Part shown: positions 7,679 to 14,926 of the stretch, in pieces
Numbering within the stretch: the first letter of the stretch is position 1
How the letters are laid out: each line of letters begins with the position of its first letter
Source of the DNA: Baffinella frigidus
Lineage: Eukaryota; Cryptophyceae; Cryptomonadales; Baffinellaceae
Length of the DNA: 22,804 nt
Direction of reading: 5' to 3'
Assembly (NCBI GenBank): GCA_026770585.1
Contig: MU647261.1
Coordinates: 33,034 to 55,837, forward strand
Notes under the pieces: model-generated
The model's database searches: none
The model's input: only the letters and a program-made list of their open reading frames with translations
What the model was told of the DNA's origin: nothing
Translations under genes and position numbers: made by a program

Positions 7679-8164
7679 TCAAGCGCGATTGTTGGATGTA
7701 AAGATCGTCTCTATGCTCAACCGGCGGGGCCGGTTGGGTCGGTTTGTGGCTGGCAGTTCCATGCTCAATCGACGAGGCTCGTCCACGAGAATATGCGGGG
7801 ACACCTCTAGTAGTTCAGTGAGTACTGGTTCTGCGATCCAATGCAATAACCGATGGAATGACTTCCGGAAAGTACCTCTTTTGACTACAAACCAATGTCT
7901 TTGGATGCGTTGTACCCTATTCAGAGCGAACACCTGTACCTTTATTTTGAGTGTTCTAAAATGGTTGAACCATGCAAGCTGTACCTGTTCAAGTCTTCGA
8001 GTAGCTACAGCAAGCTTTGTAGCTATGTAGTCTCTTTGCTGTTGAGACGCACATGCTAACTTGATGGAAGATATGACATATTTGGTCGAAGAACGGAACC
8101 AACTACGCACTATCAACACTCGTGCCTTTGTCGGGGTGTTTCTTCGCACAAGTGGACGCATCAT
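7679..8164 (-). CDS. Small basic protein with IQ-like motif and RRLS repeats
   Basis: 161 residues, strongly basic, mostly helical, with no membrane segment. I do not recognise the family. IQRHWFVVKRGTFRK at 87-101 loosely resembles a calmodulin-binding IQ motif, though the spacing is imperfect. The tail carries two copies of PRRLS (130-134 and 147-151), each a good match to the basophilic kinase consensus R-R-x-S, separated by a Pro/Arg-rich linker; a DNA duplication (CATGCTCAA near 7711 and again near 7762) underlies this. The start is one of two adjacent ATGs (8164, 8161), about 32 bases downstream of a palindromic TATA element. It is convergent with the ESCRT-III gene across the CCTAGG element. 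Confidence 0.65.
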   Translation of the reverse strand: MMRPLVRRNTPTKARVLIVRSWFRSSTKYVISSIKLACASQQQRDYIATKLAVATRRLEQVQLAWFNHFRTLKIKVQVFALNRVQRIQRHWFVVKRGTFRKSFHRLLHWIAEPVLTELLEVSPHILVDEPRRLSMELPATNRPNRPRRLSIETIFTSNNRA

Positions 8165-8195
8165 GGTACCCGGTTACAGTGGATGGATGGATGGC

Positions 8196-8209
8196 TATAA
8201 ATATTTATA
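8196..8209. promoter_or_regulatory. Palindromic TATA element
   Basis: TATAAATATTTATA is a perfect 14-base palindrome, 32 bases upstream of the minus-strand ATG at 8164. There is no gene in the plus direction, so only one side seems used. It may also lie in the 3' UTR of the gene ending at 8264. Confidence 0.6.
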
Positions 8210-8263
8210 TTAAGTGACATTGAATTTACACAATAAGACCTATTTCGATCCAGCCTGTCGAGT

Positions 8264-9535
8264 TCAGTTGAACAGAGAATCATATGCACGGCGAACACGT
8301 TCGTTTGCAGTTGCAACACTTTTGTCCGGATTTGCCACTGGACTTGTCTCGTGGGGTGCCGGTGTCGTGTTGGCACTGAGACACTGTCTTTTTGCTACCA
8401 TTGCAGCAGCAGGTGTAAAAGTCGCTGTAGTGTGGGCAACACGTGCCCCACTAGAGAAGCTGGTACGTTTCGACGTACCCTCTGCGACAGTGTCGCGGCT
8501 TTCTCTGATTGTACTCACAATGTCGATGCCTACACCTGCTGCAGAGAGCACTGTGGACGCTACAGGATACACAGGAGGTGTTGTCGTACTGTCCACAGAC
8601 GTTCCGAAGTGCTCGGCCATCGATGCACGATTCGCGTTGTATGTATCATTGTCTATGGACCTGTGTCCAGCACCCGACACAGGCGTGTTGTAACTAGCTA
8701 GTTTGTGGAACAATGTCTTTGCGACTTCTTTGTAGTACAACTTATGCCATTCCATAGTCAATGCTGCGAACGCAGATGTAAACTCACTGTACACATTCAA
8801 ATTTTCTTGTAGTACACCCCAGAGACGATTTGCAGCTTCGTCGTGCAGTCGCTCGGCATCGTTACTTTTCCGGTTTGTCCCAGCTCCACCAGACCGCACA
8901 AGCTGTTGACGTAACAGCTTATATCCCACGTACGTGTTGAATGCAGTCGCGTACGCTGGGTGTCGGCGCAGAAAATTGATTAGCTTGGCGTAGTCAATTG
9001 CCTTCACTTTGCCCTTGAAACTGGGGTGGTACAGCACATCCTGTAGTGCCACCTCGTATGCCGTCTTAACGACGGCAGAGAACGACTTCTTCTGATTGAG
9101 TTCAAAGACGAGTTGTAGAGCCTGTGCGACACGGACGCTCAGATGTACTACGTACATCTGTGCCTGGAAACTTTCAGTAGAATCGGAAACGTCCGTGACC
9201 TGCTGGTTCATTTGTTGCTGCATGTGCGGAACGTAAACGTCCCACATGAGTTTACGCAATTTGTGTATATCTTCTTCGTTCATACTCTCGTGGGCGTTGT
9301 TGCACTCGGTCGTGAGGATCACATTGTTGAGATCTAGGAACGATGTCCCAGCCACGAGATGTGCTGCATGCTTGTCGCGTTCCATTGCGTAATAGAATGC
9401 ACTGTGTTCGTCGACTGCGGGGTCAAAGAAGTCACCGAGACCCGTGTCAAACGATACGCGTTCTGCAAGTTCCTTGAGAGGACCTGCCGAAGGGTCGTAC
9501 TCGTCGTAATCTGCACCTTTCTTGAATCGGGCCAT
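8264..9535 (-). CDS. Soluble virion-type protein of unknown function
   Basis: 423 residues from an ATG, with no membrane segment or signal peptide. Residues 1-285 are mostly helical, with an acidic, aromatic N-terminus (DYDEYDPSAG at 9-18) and a tyrosine-rich helix near 265-283 (HKLYYKEVAKTLFHKLA). Residues 286-405 are Ser/Thr/Ala/Pro-rich and probably disordered. The last dozen residues return to a compact basic and aromatic motif, RVRRAYDSLFN (413-423). A folded core, a long flexible tail and a short terminal peptide is an arrangement seen in scaffold, tegument or triplex-binding proteins, but I recognise no family and see no serine-protease motif. It shares a central TATA box with the divergent membrane-protein gene at 9647. 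Confidence 0.65.
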   Translation of the reverse strand: MARFKKGADYDEYDPSAGPLKELAERVSFDTGLGDFFDPAVDEHSAFYYAMERDKHAAHLVAGTSFLDLNNVILTTECNNAHESMNEEDIHKLRKLMWDVYVPHMQQQMNQQVTDVSDSTESFQAQMYVVHLSVRVAQALQLVFELNQKKSFSAVVKTAYEVALQDVLYHPSFKGKVKAIDYAKLINFLRRHPAYATAFNTYVGYKLLRQQLVRSGGAGTNRKSNDAERLHDEAANRLWGVLQENLNVYSEFTSAFAALTMEWHKLYYKEVAKTLFHKLASYNTPVSGAGHRSIDNDTYNANRASMAEHFGTSVDSTTTPPVYPVASTVLSAAGVGIDIVSTIRESRDTVAEGTSKRTSFSSGARVAHTTATFTPAAAMVAKRQCLSANTTPAPHETSPVANPDKSVATANERVRRAYDSLFN

Positions 9536-9593
9536 TGCAGATGAAACCCCAGACCCTAGTCCAACCGAGGTTGTCCGCTGACATTCTCGCTGT

Positions 9594-9599
9594 TATATA
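9594..9599. promoter_or_regulatory. Bidirectional TATA box
   Basis: TATATA, 48 bases before the plus-strand ATG at 9647 and about 59 bases before the minus-strand ATG at 9535. It is the only TATA element in the 111-base gap. Confidence 0.6.
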
Positions 9600-9646
9600 G
9601 GCCGTTTCATACGTAGTACAAAACCACCTGCTGTATCTGGTGTGAC

Positions 9647-10345
9647 ATGCTGTACACAAAACGCGTGACTCTTGTGTTTTTGGCACAGTTCATATGTACG
9701 CTCTCGTTCGTGGTGTATTGTCTCTTGATCGTGATTAACTTTGTCGAGATGTTCCATACGAATCTTAAAATGTTGCACCATAAACGGGACACGGACAGAT
9801 GGCTGCAAGACCGGTGTAAAGAACAGGAATTTGTGCATCATATTAGACACCATATTGACCTTTGCGAGACAGTCGAGAAGAATGCTCTCACAAATGACTA
9901 CCTCGCCGCCATACAGATGGCATTGGACGGGTTACACCTCTGTGGAAGCTACAGTTGCGAGAAGATCCTGATATCACTCACAAATTCGCTTCGACTCAGT
10001 ATTTATACCTGGATCGCATCACTCTCGATTGTATTGGTCATGCTACCAGTCTGCATACTTCCCCTTTACAGAAGATGGCAACGCAATCTGTTGCTCCATG
10101 AAAACCATCTAGGTACCAATGCGCTTGTCCCTAGTATCTACATCCGCGACCAAGTAGGCAGCATGCACGACGTCCCGTTCTTCGCACACGGACAACATGC
10201 ACAACATGCACAGCATGCACAGCATCCACGTGCATCGCATTTCATCACAGAACCGAGGAATCGTCGGTTGATGGATAGTAACACTCCAATGCAACTAAGC
10301 AACGACCGCCAAGATCAGTATGGGTTTCACGAACACAACTTGTGA
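9647..10345 (+). CDS. Two-pass membrane protein with Cys loop
   Basis: 232 residues. Hydrophobic segments at 8-32 and 118-140 flank a loop of about 85 residues with four cysteines (C57, C73, C99, C104), likely two disulphides on the lumenal or outer side. The first segment could be a signal-anchor. The C-terminal 90 residues are hydrophilic and hold a His-Ala-Gln repeat (182-193) encoded by a slippage-prone CATGCACAA array at about 10193-10226. I do not recognise the family. Its place at the head of a run of membrane-protein genes suggests an envelope component or a modifier of host membranes. Confidence 0.7.
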   Translation: MLYTKRVTLVFLAQFICTLSFVVYCLLIVINFVEMFHTNLKMLHHKRDTDRWLQDRCKEQEFVHHIRHHIDLCETVEKNALTNDYLAAIQMALDGLHLCGSYSCEKILISLTNSLRLSIYTWIASLSIVLVMLPVCILPLYRRWQRNLLLHENHLGTNALVPSIYIRDQVGSMHDVPFFAHGQHAQHAQHAQHPRASHFITEPRNRRLMDSNTPMQLSNDRQDQYGFHEHNL

Positions 10346-10398
10346 AGAAATGTGAAGAAAATGGTAGACACAGGCGTTGGGCACCAGTAGAGTGGTTG

Positions 10399-10406
10399 TA
10401 TTTAAG
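10399..10406 (+). promoter_or_regulatory. TATA-like element TATTTAAG
   Basis: It lies 132 bases upstream of the ATG at 10538. After the expected start of transcription, the first ATG met is the one at 10538, which supports that start despite a leader longer than usual for this window. Confidence 0.45.
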
Positions 10407-10488
10407 TGTATGTACGCCGGCCTTACCGCCTGTCACATCGTTCATAACTATTGGCAGTCCCGTTACAGTTCAACCGAGAGGGTTCGCA

Positions 10489-10525
10489 GGTGTAGGGGTT
10501 GGTGTAGGGGTTGGGTTTGGGTTTT
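10489..10525 (+). repeat. G-rich GTGTAGGGGTTG repeat in a leader region
   Basis: Two copies of a 12-base GTGTAGGGGTTG unit, followed by GGGTTTGGGTTTT, just before the ATG at 10538. It is probably in the 5' UTR and could form a G-quadruplex. It resembles the G-rich repeats at the window's left edge in composition, not in exact sequence. Confidence 0.6.
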
Positions 10526-10537
10526 GTCGCTGTCATC

Positions 10538-11038
10538 ATGTTCTACCAGTCACTGTCGAACTGGGACACGTACACATGGGGTTCCATTTTTGTTTCGTGT
10601 GCCAGTGCTGCTAACAACGCAAACGTGCTGTACAGGATATCGTCGAAGCGCGTGCAAGCGACGCATCACAACTGTGTCAAGGACTACACACATTCGTATG
10701 CGTTCCTGGTCGCCGTGACTACCGGAGTGTCGCTGTTGGTCTTCTACCACACTACAAAGAGGATAGACCCAACTAAAACGCTGACCCGGTTAGGTATGCA
10801 CTGTCTTCTGGCGTTGACGCATTCACTGCTCATCGCAGCACACGAGATGTTCATGTTGCTGCATTGGTCCAACGTCGTTGTTTTCTGTACCTGCGTGTTG
10901 ATGGTGCTGCGAGAGGGTTTCGTCGTGTGTTCAGCTACCAACTACACAGCGCCTGCGGTTGAGATATCAGATTATACAACCCAGTGTGTCGTTGCTGCCA
11001 AACTCGCAAAATATACGGGCAGGTGGAAGTATCTCTAA
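10538..11038 (+). CDS. Polytopic membrane protein, about four passes
   Basis: 166 residues from the ATG at 10538; the frame is open from 10511 but only from a TTG. Hydrophobic stretches lie at about 13-30 (weak), 54-70, 87-107 and 110-130. There is no cleavable signal peptide. Cysteines are scattered (C21, C46, C89, C117, C119, C131, C150), and NYT at 135-137 is a possible glycosylation site if lumenal. I do not recognise the family. The short tail ends in KLAKYTGRWKYL. It is followed by a GT-rich tract and an AATAAA at 11121. The compact four-helix shape would fit an accessory envelope protein, channel or receptor-like protein; none of these can be shown. Confidence 0.65.
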   Translation: MFYQSLSNWDTYTWGSIFVSCASAANNANVLYRISSKRVQATHHNCVKDYTHSYAFLVAVTTGVSLLVFYHTTKRIDPTKTLTRLGMHCLLALTHSLLIAAHEMFMLLHWSNVVVFCTCVLMVLREGFVVCSATNYTAPAVEISDYTTQCVVAAKLAKYTGRWKYL

Positions 11039-11041
11039 GTT

Positions 11042-11089
11042 TGTGGTGTGGTGTGTGTGGTGTGTGGTGTGTGTGGTGTGTGGTGTGTA
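11042..11089. repeat. GTGTGGTGTG tract after a stop codon
   Basis: A low-complexity run of GTGTGTGG units begins 4 bases after the stop of the membrane-protein gene, in the convergent gap 11039-11203. Confidence 0.85.
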
Positions 11090-11120
11090 GTACAGTCAAT
11101 ACAAAACAACAAAACAACAA

Positions 11121-11126
11121 AATAAA
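11121..11126 (+). terminator. AATAAA poly(A) signal
   Basis: It lies 83 bases beyond the stop of the plus-strand gene ending at 11038. Confidence 0.6.
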
Positions 11127-11171
11127 CACACGAATCTCTGCTGCCAGTCACAATAACCGATGTTGCATAAG

Positions 11172-11177
11172 TTTATT
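11172..11177 (-). terminator. AATAAA poly(A) signal (minus strand)
   Basis: TTTATT on the plus strand, 27 bases beyond the stop of the minus-strand gene ending at 11204. Confidence 0.6.
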
Positions 11178-11203
11178 CAAGGTATTCACCACTTAGCCTA
11201 AAC

Positions 11204-12088
11204 TTAGAGAGACTGCCGCGCAATCATAATATCGACAGGCTCGAAGGGCCGAGCACTGGAAAGTGCACGATCAAACACGCGAATTCGGTCACCGTAGTAC
11301 TGAAACCCCTTTTCGTTCTGGCTTTCCATGTACGGCTTGATGGAAAACATACTCTGTTTGACACGACCAGAACCACCCGCAGCTACCACACCCTGACCCC
11401 GGTTGTGGAAGTCGCGTCGCTGTCTCGTAGTCTTGTCAAGGCGCTTGGGGTCCGCTTGGGTGAGAATCGCCATCTGCACCGCATCAATATCAACAAATTC
11501 TTTGCGACCGCCCTGTTCGTTGAACATGAAAGCCTCCGCATCCGGTATGTACATCTGAATGAGGTCTCCCGTCTGCACATCAAATGCACCATTCAGCACG
11601 GTACGCAGACCACCGATCTGGACAGATGCAATAGTGTCACCCTTGTATGCATGGGCACAGGCCCTGCCAACGGAATAACCGACAGGGTGGAACTGTCGGT
11701 ACTGCTGCGTCTTCTTAGTATTCTTGAACTCCTTGTGCTTGAACACATGGTCCTGGATCGTGGTATCGTTCTGGGGATACTGGCCAGCAAAGTGGTAATG
11801 CGCCGCCAGAAAGACTTTCTCCTGCGGCTCCATGGGACCCAGGGTGGTAATGACGCTGGGGTATGCATGCTTGGTACCGCTGATGGTAGAATCGACAGCC
11901 AGGTGCCTGCCACAGGACACAACAAGCTCGTCTTTAGCCATACACCACGTATCGTCGTTCTGCATCAAAATGTCCTCACTTCCCGCGAGTGCGACCAGGA
12001 CGTCGTAGTTGGTGCGACACTGCTGCATGTGACGAGCACCCGTCTCGATGAGCGTGTTAGTCATGTTACCAATGCTGCTGTGTGCCAT
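11204..12088 (-). CDS. Probable virion structural protein (minor capsid/triplex candidate)
   Basis: 294 residues from the ATG at 12088. The longer frame to 12145 starts with GTG and lies at the TATA box. The protein looks globular and beta-rich, with no membrane segment. Residues 152-182 read IASVQIGGLRTVLNG, then FDVQTGDLIQMYIP: a glycine turn, strand and hydrophobic-G-D-hydrophobic pattern like beta-clip or decoration domains of capsid proteins. A basic stretch (KRLDKTTRQRRDFHNRG, 215-231) could touch DNA or a capsid partner. Its length is close to that of herpesvirus-type triplex subunits. I recognise no specific family; the structural-protein call rests on these general traits and on the neighbourhood. 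Confidence 0.55.
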   Translation of the reverse strand: MAHSSIGNMTNTLIETGARHMQQCRTNYDVLVALAGSEDILMQNDDTWCMAKDELVVSCGRHLAVDSTISGTKHAYPSVITTLGPMEPQEKVFLAAHYHFAGQYPQNDTTIQDHVFKHKEFKNTKKTQQYRQFHPVGYSVGRACAHAYKGDTIASVQIGGLRTVLNGAFDVQTGDLIQMYIPDAEAFMFNEQGGRKEFVDIDAVQMAILTQADPKRLDKTTRQRRDFHNRGQGVVAAGGSGRVKQSMFSIKPYMESQNEKGFQYYGDRIRVFDRALSSARPFEPVDIMIARQSL

Positions 12089-12148
12089 TGTGGCAACAGG
12101 TGTGATTCGAAGTACGACTGGACCGTGGCAAGCATGACTACACACGCC

Positions 12149-12154
12149 TATATA
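12149..12154 (-). promoter_or_regulatory. TATA box for the structural-protein gene
   Basis: TATATA, 61 bases upstream of the ATG at 12088. An out-of-frame ATG at 12135 is close enough to the TATA that it probably precedes the transcript start. Confidence 0.55.
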
Positions 12155-12173
12155 CTAGGCTGAAACGTGTGCT

Positions 12174-12273
12174 ACGACCTGTACCATAAAGTTCATTTAC
12201 GACCTGTACCATAAAGTTTATTTACGGCATGTACCATAAAGTTTATTTACGACCTGTACCATCAAGTTTCTTT
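12174..12273 (-). repeat. Four 25-bp repeats carrying poly(A) signals
   Basis: Four tandem 25-bp units of the form ACGACCTGTACCATAAAGTTTATTT fill the gap between two minus-strand genes. The last unit runs into the stop codon of the gene ending at 12272. On the minus strand the second and third units contain AATAAA (12217-12222 and 12242-12247); the outer two have a changed base. The array also lies just upstream of the next gene's TATA box, so it may act both as 3' processing signal and as upstream element. Confidence 0.85.
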
Positions 12274-12817
12274 ACAACTCTGCACGGGCCATGACAGACC
12301 GCAGCTCGTCTGTCAGTACAGAAGAGGGCGTATTCGTACCAAACGTGTTGTAATGTGCTGTGCCATTACCAAAGTATACGACACGGATAGCTTCAACCTC
12401 CTCGAGAGGGACGAGTTGCATAGTGAGCATGCATGCACGCAGCATGCACACTATGAATAGAACTACGACAAATACGTGCAGTGTCATGGCCACAAACTCG
12501 GATATGTCAACCGCTTGTTTCCAATGTAGTGTCACTACAAACCCCGACAGGCTCGCGACAGATCCGTCAATCGAGATGACAATCGACGGAAAGTCGTGTA
12601 AGAGCAGTGAATTGAAGCTTTCGGGCCAGTGCTCGACGTCGTATATCTGAAGAGAACGATCTCCGATGGAGAGGTGCTTCGCGGGAACAGATTGGCCCGA
12701 TTGTTCTAACAGTGCATGTACTGTACCCATAACACGCGTTTTCATTCTGATTTTTGGAAGTCTGTCTCGCGTCTTACGGACGACGTCTTGGGGTGCATGT
12801 ATATACGTGTAAACCAT
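12272..12817 (-). CDS. Single-pass membrane protein
   Basis: 181 residues from the ATG at 12817; a longer frame to 12910 would need a TTG start and would cross the shared TATA. The N-terminus has a basic stretch (RKTRDRLPKIRMKTR, 14-28). One strong hydrophobic segment lies at about 108-130 (VAMTLHVFVVVLFIVCML), followed by 50 residues ending in RSVMARAEL. NGT at 151-153 is a possible glycosylation site if that side is lumenal. I do not recognise the family. It is divergent from the signal-peptide glycoprotein at 12872, with which it probably shares one promoter, so the two may be co-expressed membrane partners. Confidence 0.65.
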   Translation of the reverse strand: MVYTYIHAPQDVVRKTRDRLPKIRMKTRVMGTVHALLEQSGQSVPAKHLSIGDRSLQIYDVEHWPESFNSLLLHDFPSIVISIDGSVASLSGFVVTLHWKQAVDISEFVAMTLHVFVVVLFIVCMLRACMLTMQLVPLEEVEAIRVVYFGNGTAHYNTFGTNTPSSVLTDELRSVMARAEL

Positions 12818-12836
12818 GGGTGTCGGCAATTCACTG

Positions 12837-12843
12837 TATATTT
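12837..12843. promoter_or_regulatory. Bidirectional TATA element
   Basis: TATATTT, read as AAATATA on the minus strand. It is 29 bases before the plus-strand ATG (12872) and 20 bases before the minus-strand ATG (12817). Spacing to both is short, implying very short leaders. Confidence 0.5.
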
Positions 12844-12871
12844 GTAGCACACATAGACCCACCAGTTTCAC

Positions 12872-14275
12872 ATGACTTGGAAAGGTGTGACTTCGTATGG
12901 ACTTGTCCAACTTCTTCTACTAGCTGTGCAAGGTCCACAACCCTGCCATGGTAACACGATCGCCATCGTCGACTCCCCGACAGCGTTCCCGTTTATACGA
13001 AACGTGGAAAGGCCAGAACATGCCATGTCATGGGACTCTGGGACCGTAATCCAGCTGTTGAGCAGTTGCAAGCTCATCCGTATTACCCGACGGGGGGTAC
13101 GATGCATTGCAGCAAGCGACACGTTACTCGCTGGATGGCAGGAGAGGTTCACTAGAATTCCCGGAATCGTGACAACAGAGCCCATGTCGTGTTTTCCTAT
13201 CAGTACAGCGCTCTGTGTGACAAGCGATGGAAACCGGTTCTTCCCTAGTGACAAAGTCTTTGTCGTCGAGACATCAGTTGGTAAGTGTGTAAACGGCCAG
13301 GGACGTTCGCTCCTACCAGAGCTCAAAACACGCCGTGCCTCGAATGAAACTGCGGCCAATGTCTCTATACATAGACGCGACGACACGAGCCTGTGTGATG
13401 TGATTGACAACAATATGGACATCATCTATGATCCTGTAAACAACCACATCTTCGCGAAAGAACTCAGTTCGGCGACTTGGCTCTACACGACTATCAGTTC
13501 ATTTGTCTTAATAGTGGTTGTACTCACGGCAGAAGCCGTGAGCCAAAGATCTCGAAGCCAGCTCCTCCATAATATTATCGCGTGGGTCCTCTTAACACTT
13601 TTCAGTGCTCTCATGCTCATGAACACAGACGGTCGTATGCACACATTCGTGACCGTGCAGGACAGGGCATTTATCTCTGCATCGCTAATCTATATCATCA
13701 TATCGACTTTATATTGGATATTCCCTTCAGTGTACGGCAATCGTCCACTCCAGTCCTCTGCAAAGACCGATGCAATTGGTAGGACCAACGCTGCAACAGA
13801 TGCTGTAGCCGTCACGCCGCCTGAAACGCAACGAGACGGCATCAACGCGATGCTTGCGAGTGTACACTTTGCTACATGTGTACTATACGGCACTCCTGAC
13901 AATTCATATGTCAGTGTGTTCTTCTTCTCGTTCCTGTTCCGTTCGATGCAAAAGCTCCACGATACACACTACCGCCCCGCAAACTGGACACTCTACGACA
14001 ACACAATGCTACTACTGGATGTAGTTTACACAGTTACCGTCTTCACATTTGGTGTACTTCCTCACTTTACAAACGATGCCGAGATCGTACTATACACCGC
14101 AGCACAATACATGGTCTGTGACACAATTGCAGCCAACTACATACTCGACGTCTCTAATGAGCACCCCGAAACACCCCCTGACAGCGCTGTCGTAGTAAAG
14201 TCGCCGTCCAAATTCATCCCTCCGCCATCGATTCCACAAGGAATGGGACCTGGGTGGACAGCGCCTATGGAATAG
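12872..14275 (+). CDS. Multipass membrane glycoprotein with signal peptide
   Basis: 467 residues. Residues 1-27 form a signal peptide with a hydrophobic core LVQLLLLAVQ (11-20). The ectodomain of about 175 residues has six cysteines (C66, C78, C107, C115, C139, C175), enough for three disulphides, and two N-glycosylation sites (NET at 158, NVS at 163). Hydrophobic segments follow at about 203-223, 234-250, 267-285, 328-355, 376-396 and 404-424. The cytoplasmic tail is Pro-rich (PPPSIPQGMGPG, 450-461). The shape recalls a receptor-like or fusion-associated glycoprotein, but I find no diagnostic seven-helix receptor or fusion motif. It is the most likely surface glycoprotein in the window. Its 3' end is nearly flush with the convergent gene ending at 14285. 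Confidence 0.75.
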   Translation: MTWKGVTSYGLVQLLLLAVQGPQPCHGNTIAIVDSPTAFPFIRNVERPEHAMSWDSGTVIQLLSSCKLIRITRRGVRCIAASDTLLAGWQERFTRIPGIVTTEPMSCFPISTALCVTSDGNRFFPSDKVFVVETSVGKCVNGQGRSLLPELKTRRASNETAANVSIHRRDDTSLCDVIDNNMDIIYDPVNNHIFAKELSSATWLYTTISSFVLIVVVLTAEAVSQRSRSQLLHNIIAWVLLTLFSALMLMNTDGRMHTFVTVQDRAFISASLIYIIISTLYWIFPSVYGNRPLQSSAKTDAIGRTNAATDAVAVTPPETQRDGINAMLASVHFATCVLYGTPDNSYVSVFFFSFLFRSMQKLHDTHYRPANWTLYDNTMLLLDVVYTVTVFTFGVLPHFTNDAEIVLYTAAQYMVCDTIAANYILDVSNEHPETPPDSAVVVKSPSKFIPPPSIPQGMGPGWTAPME

Positions 14276-14284
14276 AGACCTGTC

Positions 14285-14662
14285 CTACTCAACTTTTTCA
14301 GTCTGAAGACAGTGTCTTGTGTCGAACATTTCACTCGTTGCTCTGGCGGCGCCGGCGACGATGGCACCGGTGTCGTGGGTGCTTGATGTAGTTGCGATTA
14401 AGCCATGTGAACAGAGTGCTTCGAAGCAGATGATTTGTGACCGCAAATAGCACACTTGCTCGTTGACAGAAACACCACCTGGCACCGACATGGTGATGTT
14501 GCGACACTTGAAACAAAATGCATTAAAGCTGTCATATAAGTCCATCTCAATCTCAACACACCGCGTGTCCAAGTCGACGATGTCCGCGAGTGCAGTACTA
14601 AAATCGAGTAAAGGACGTGCACGCTGCAGTGTCTTTTCACAGATTCTGCACACATGAGTCAT
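14285..14662 (-). CDS. Small protein with two Cys pairs, putative zinc binder
   Basis: 125 residues from the ATG at 14662; the longer frame to 14692 starts with TTG. C5-x2-C8 at the extreme N-terminus (MTHVCRICEK) and C50-x2-C53 (FCFKC) give a four-Cys zinc-ribbon or treble-clef arrangement 41 residues apart. Further cysteines lie at 35, 71, 79, 84 and 118. The C-terminal part (90-115) is Ala/Thr-rich and low in structure. Small zinc proteins in large DNA viruses often act in late transcription or RNA handling; nothing here fixes the role. Only nine bases separate its stop from that of the convergent glycoprotein gene. Confidence 0.6.
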   Translation of the reverse strand: MTHVCRICEKTLQRARPLLDFSTALADIVDLDTRCVEIEMDLYDSFNAFCFKCRNITMSVPGGVSVNEQVCYLRSQIICFEALCSHGLIATTSSTHDTGAIVAGAARATSEMFDTRHCLQTEKVE

Positions 14663-14926
14663 TGTGTGAGCGCGGCCGTGTGATGTAATCAAATCCGTGT
14701 GGCCTGGTCAGATCTGGCTCGACGAGACACCTAGTAGCTTCAAGTCGGATAAACAACCCCGAACACGTGTCGTGTTTGTGTTTTAGTGAAAATGTTAACA
14801 AACCTAATTACTCAACTGTCGGATCAGATATTGGCACGAGAAGTCTATAGACACACGGACGTGACTTCGAGAGTGTAGTAAAACGGTAAGTTGCCTGCAA
14901 GCGTTATCTGCTGCAAGGTAGAAGAG

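Noticed and set aside
8214-8693. Plus-strand frame of 159 codons beside the palindromic TATA
   Set aside because: It is antisense to the coding end of the 423-residue gene; its apparent hydrophobic stretches mirror the Ala/Thr-rich tail on the other strand.
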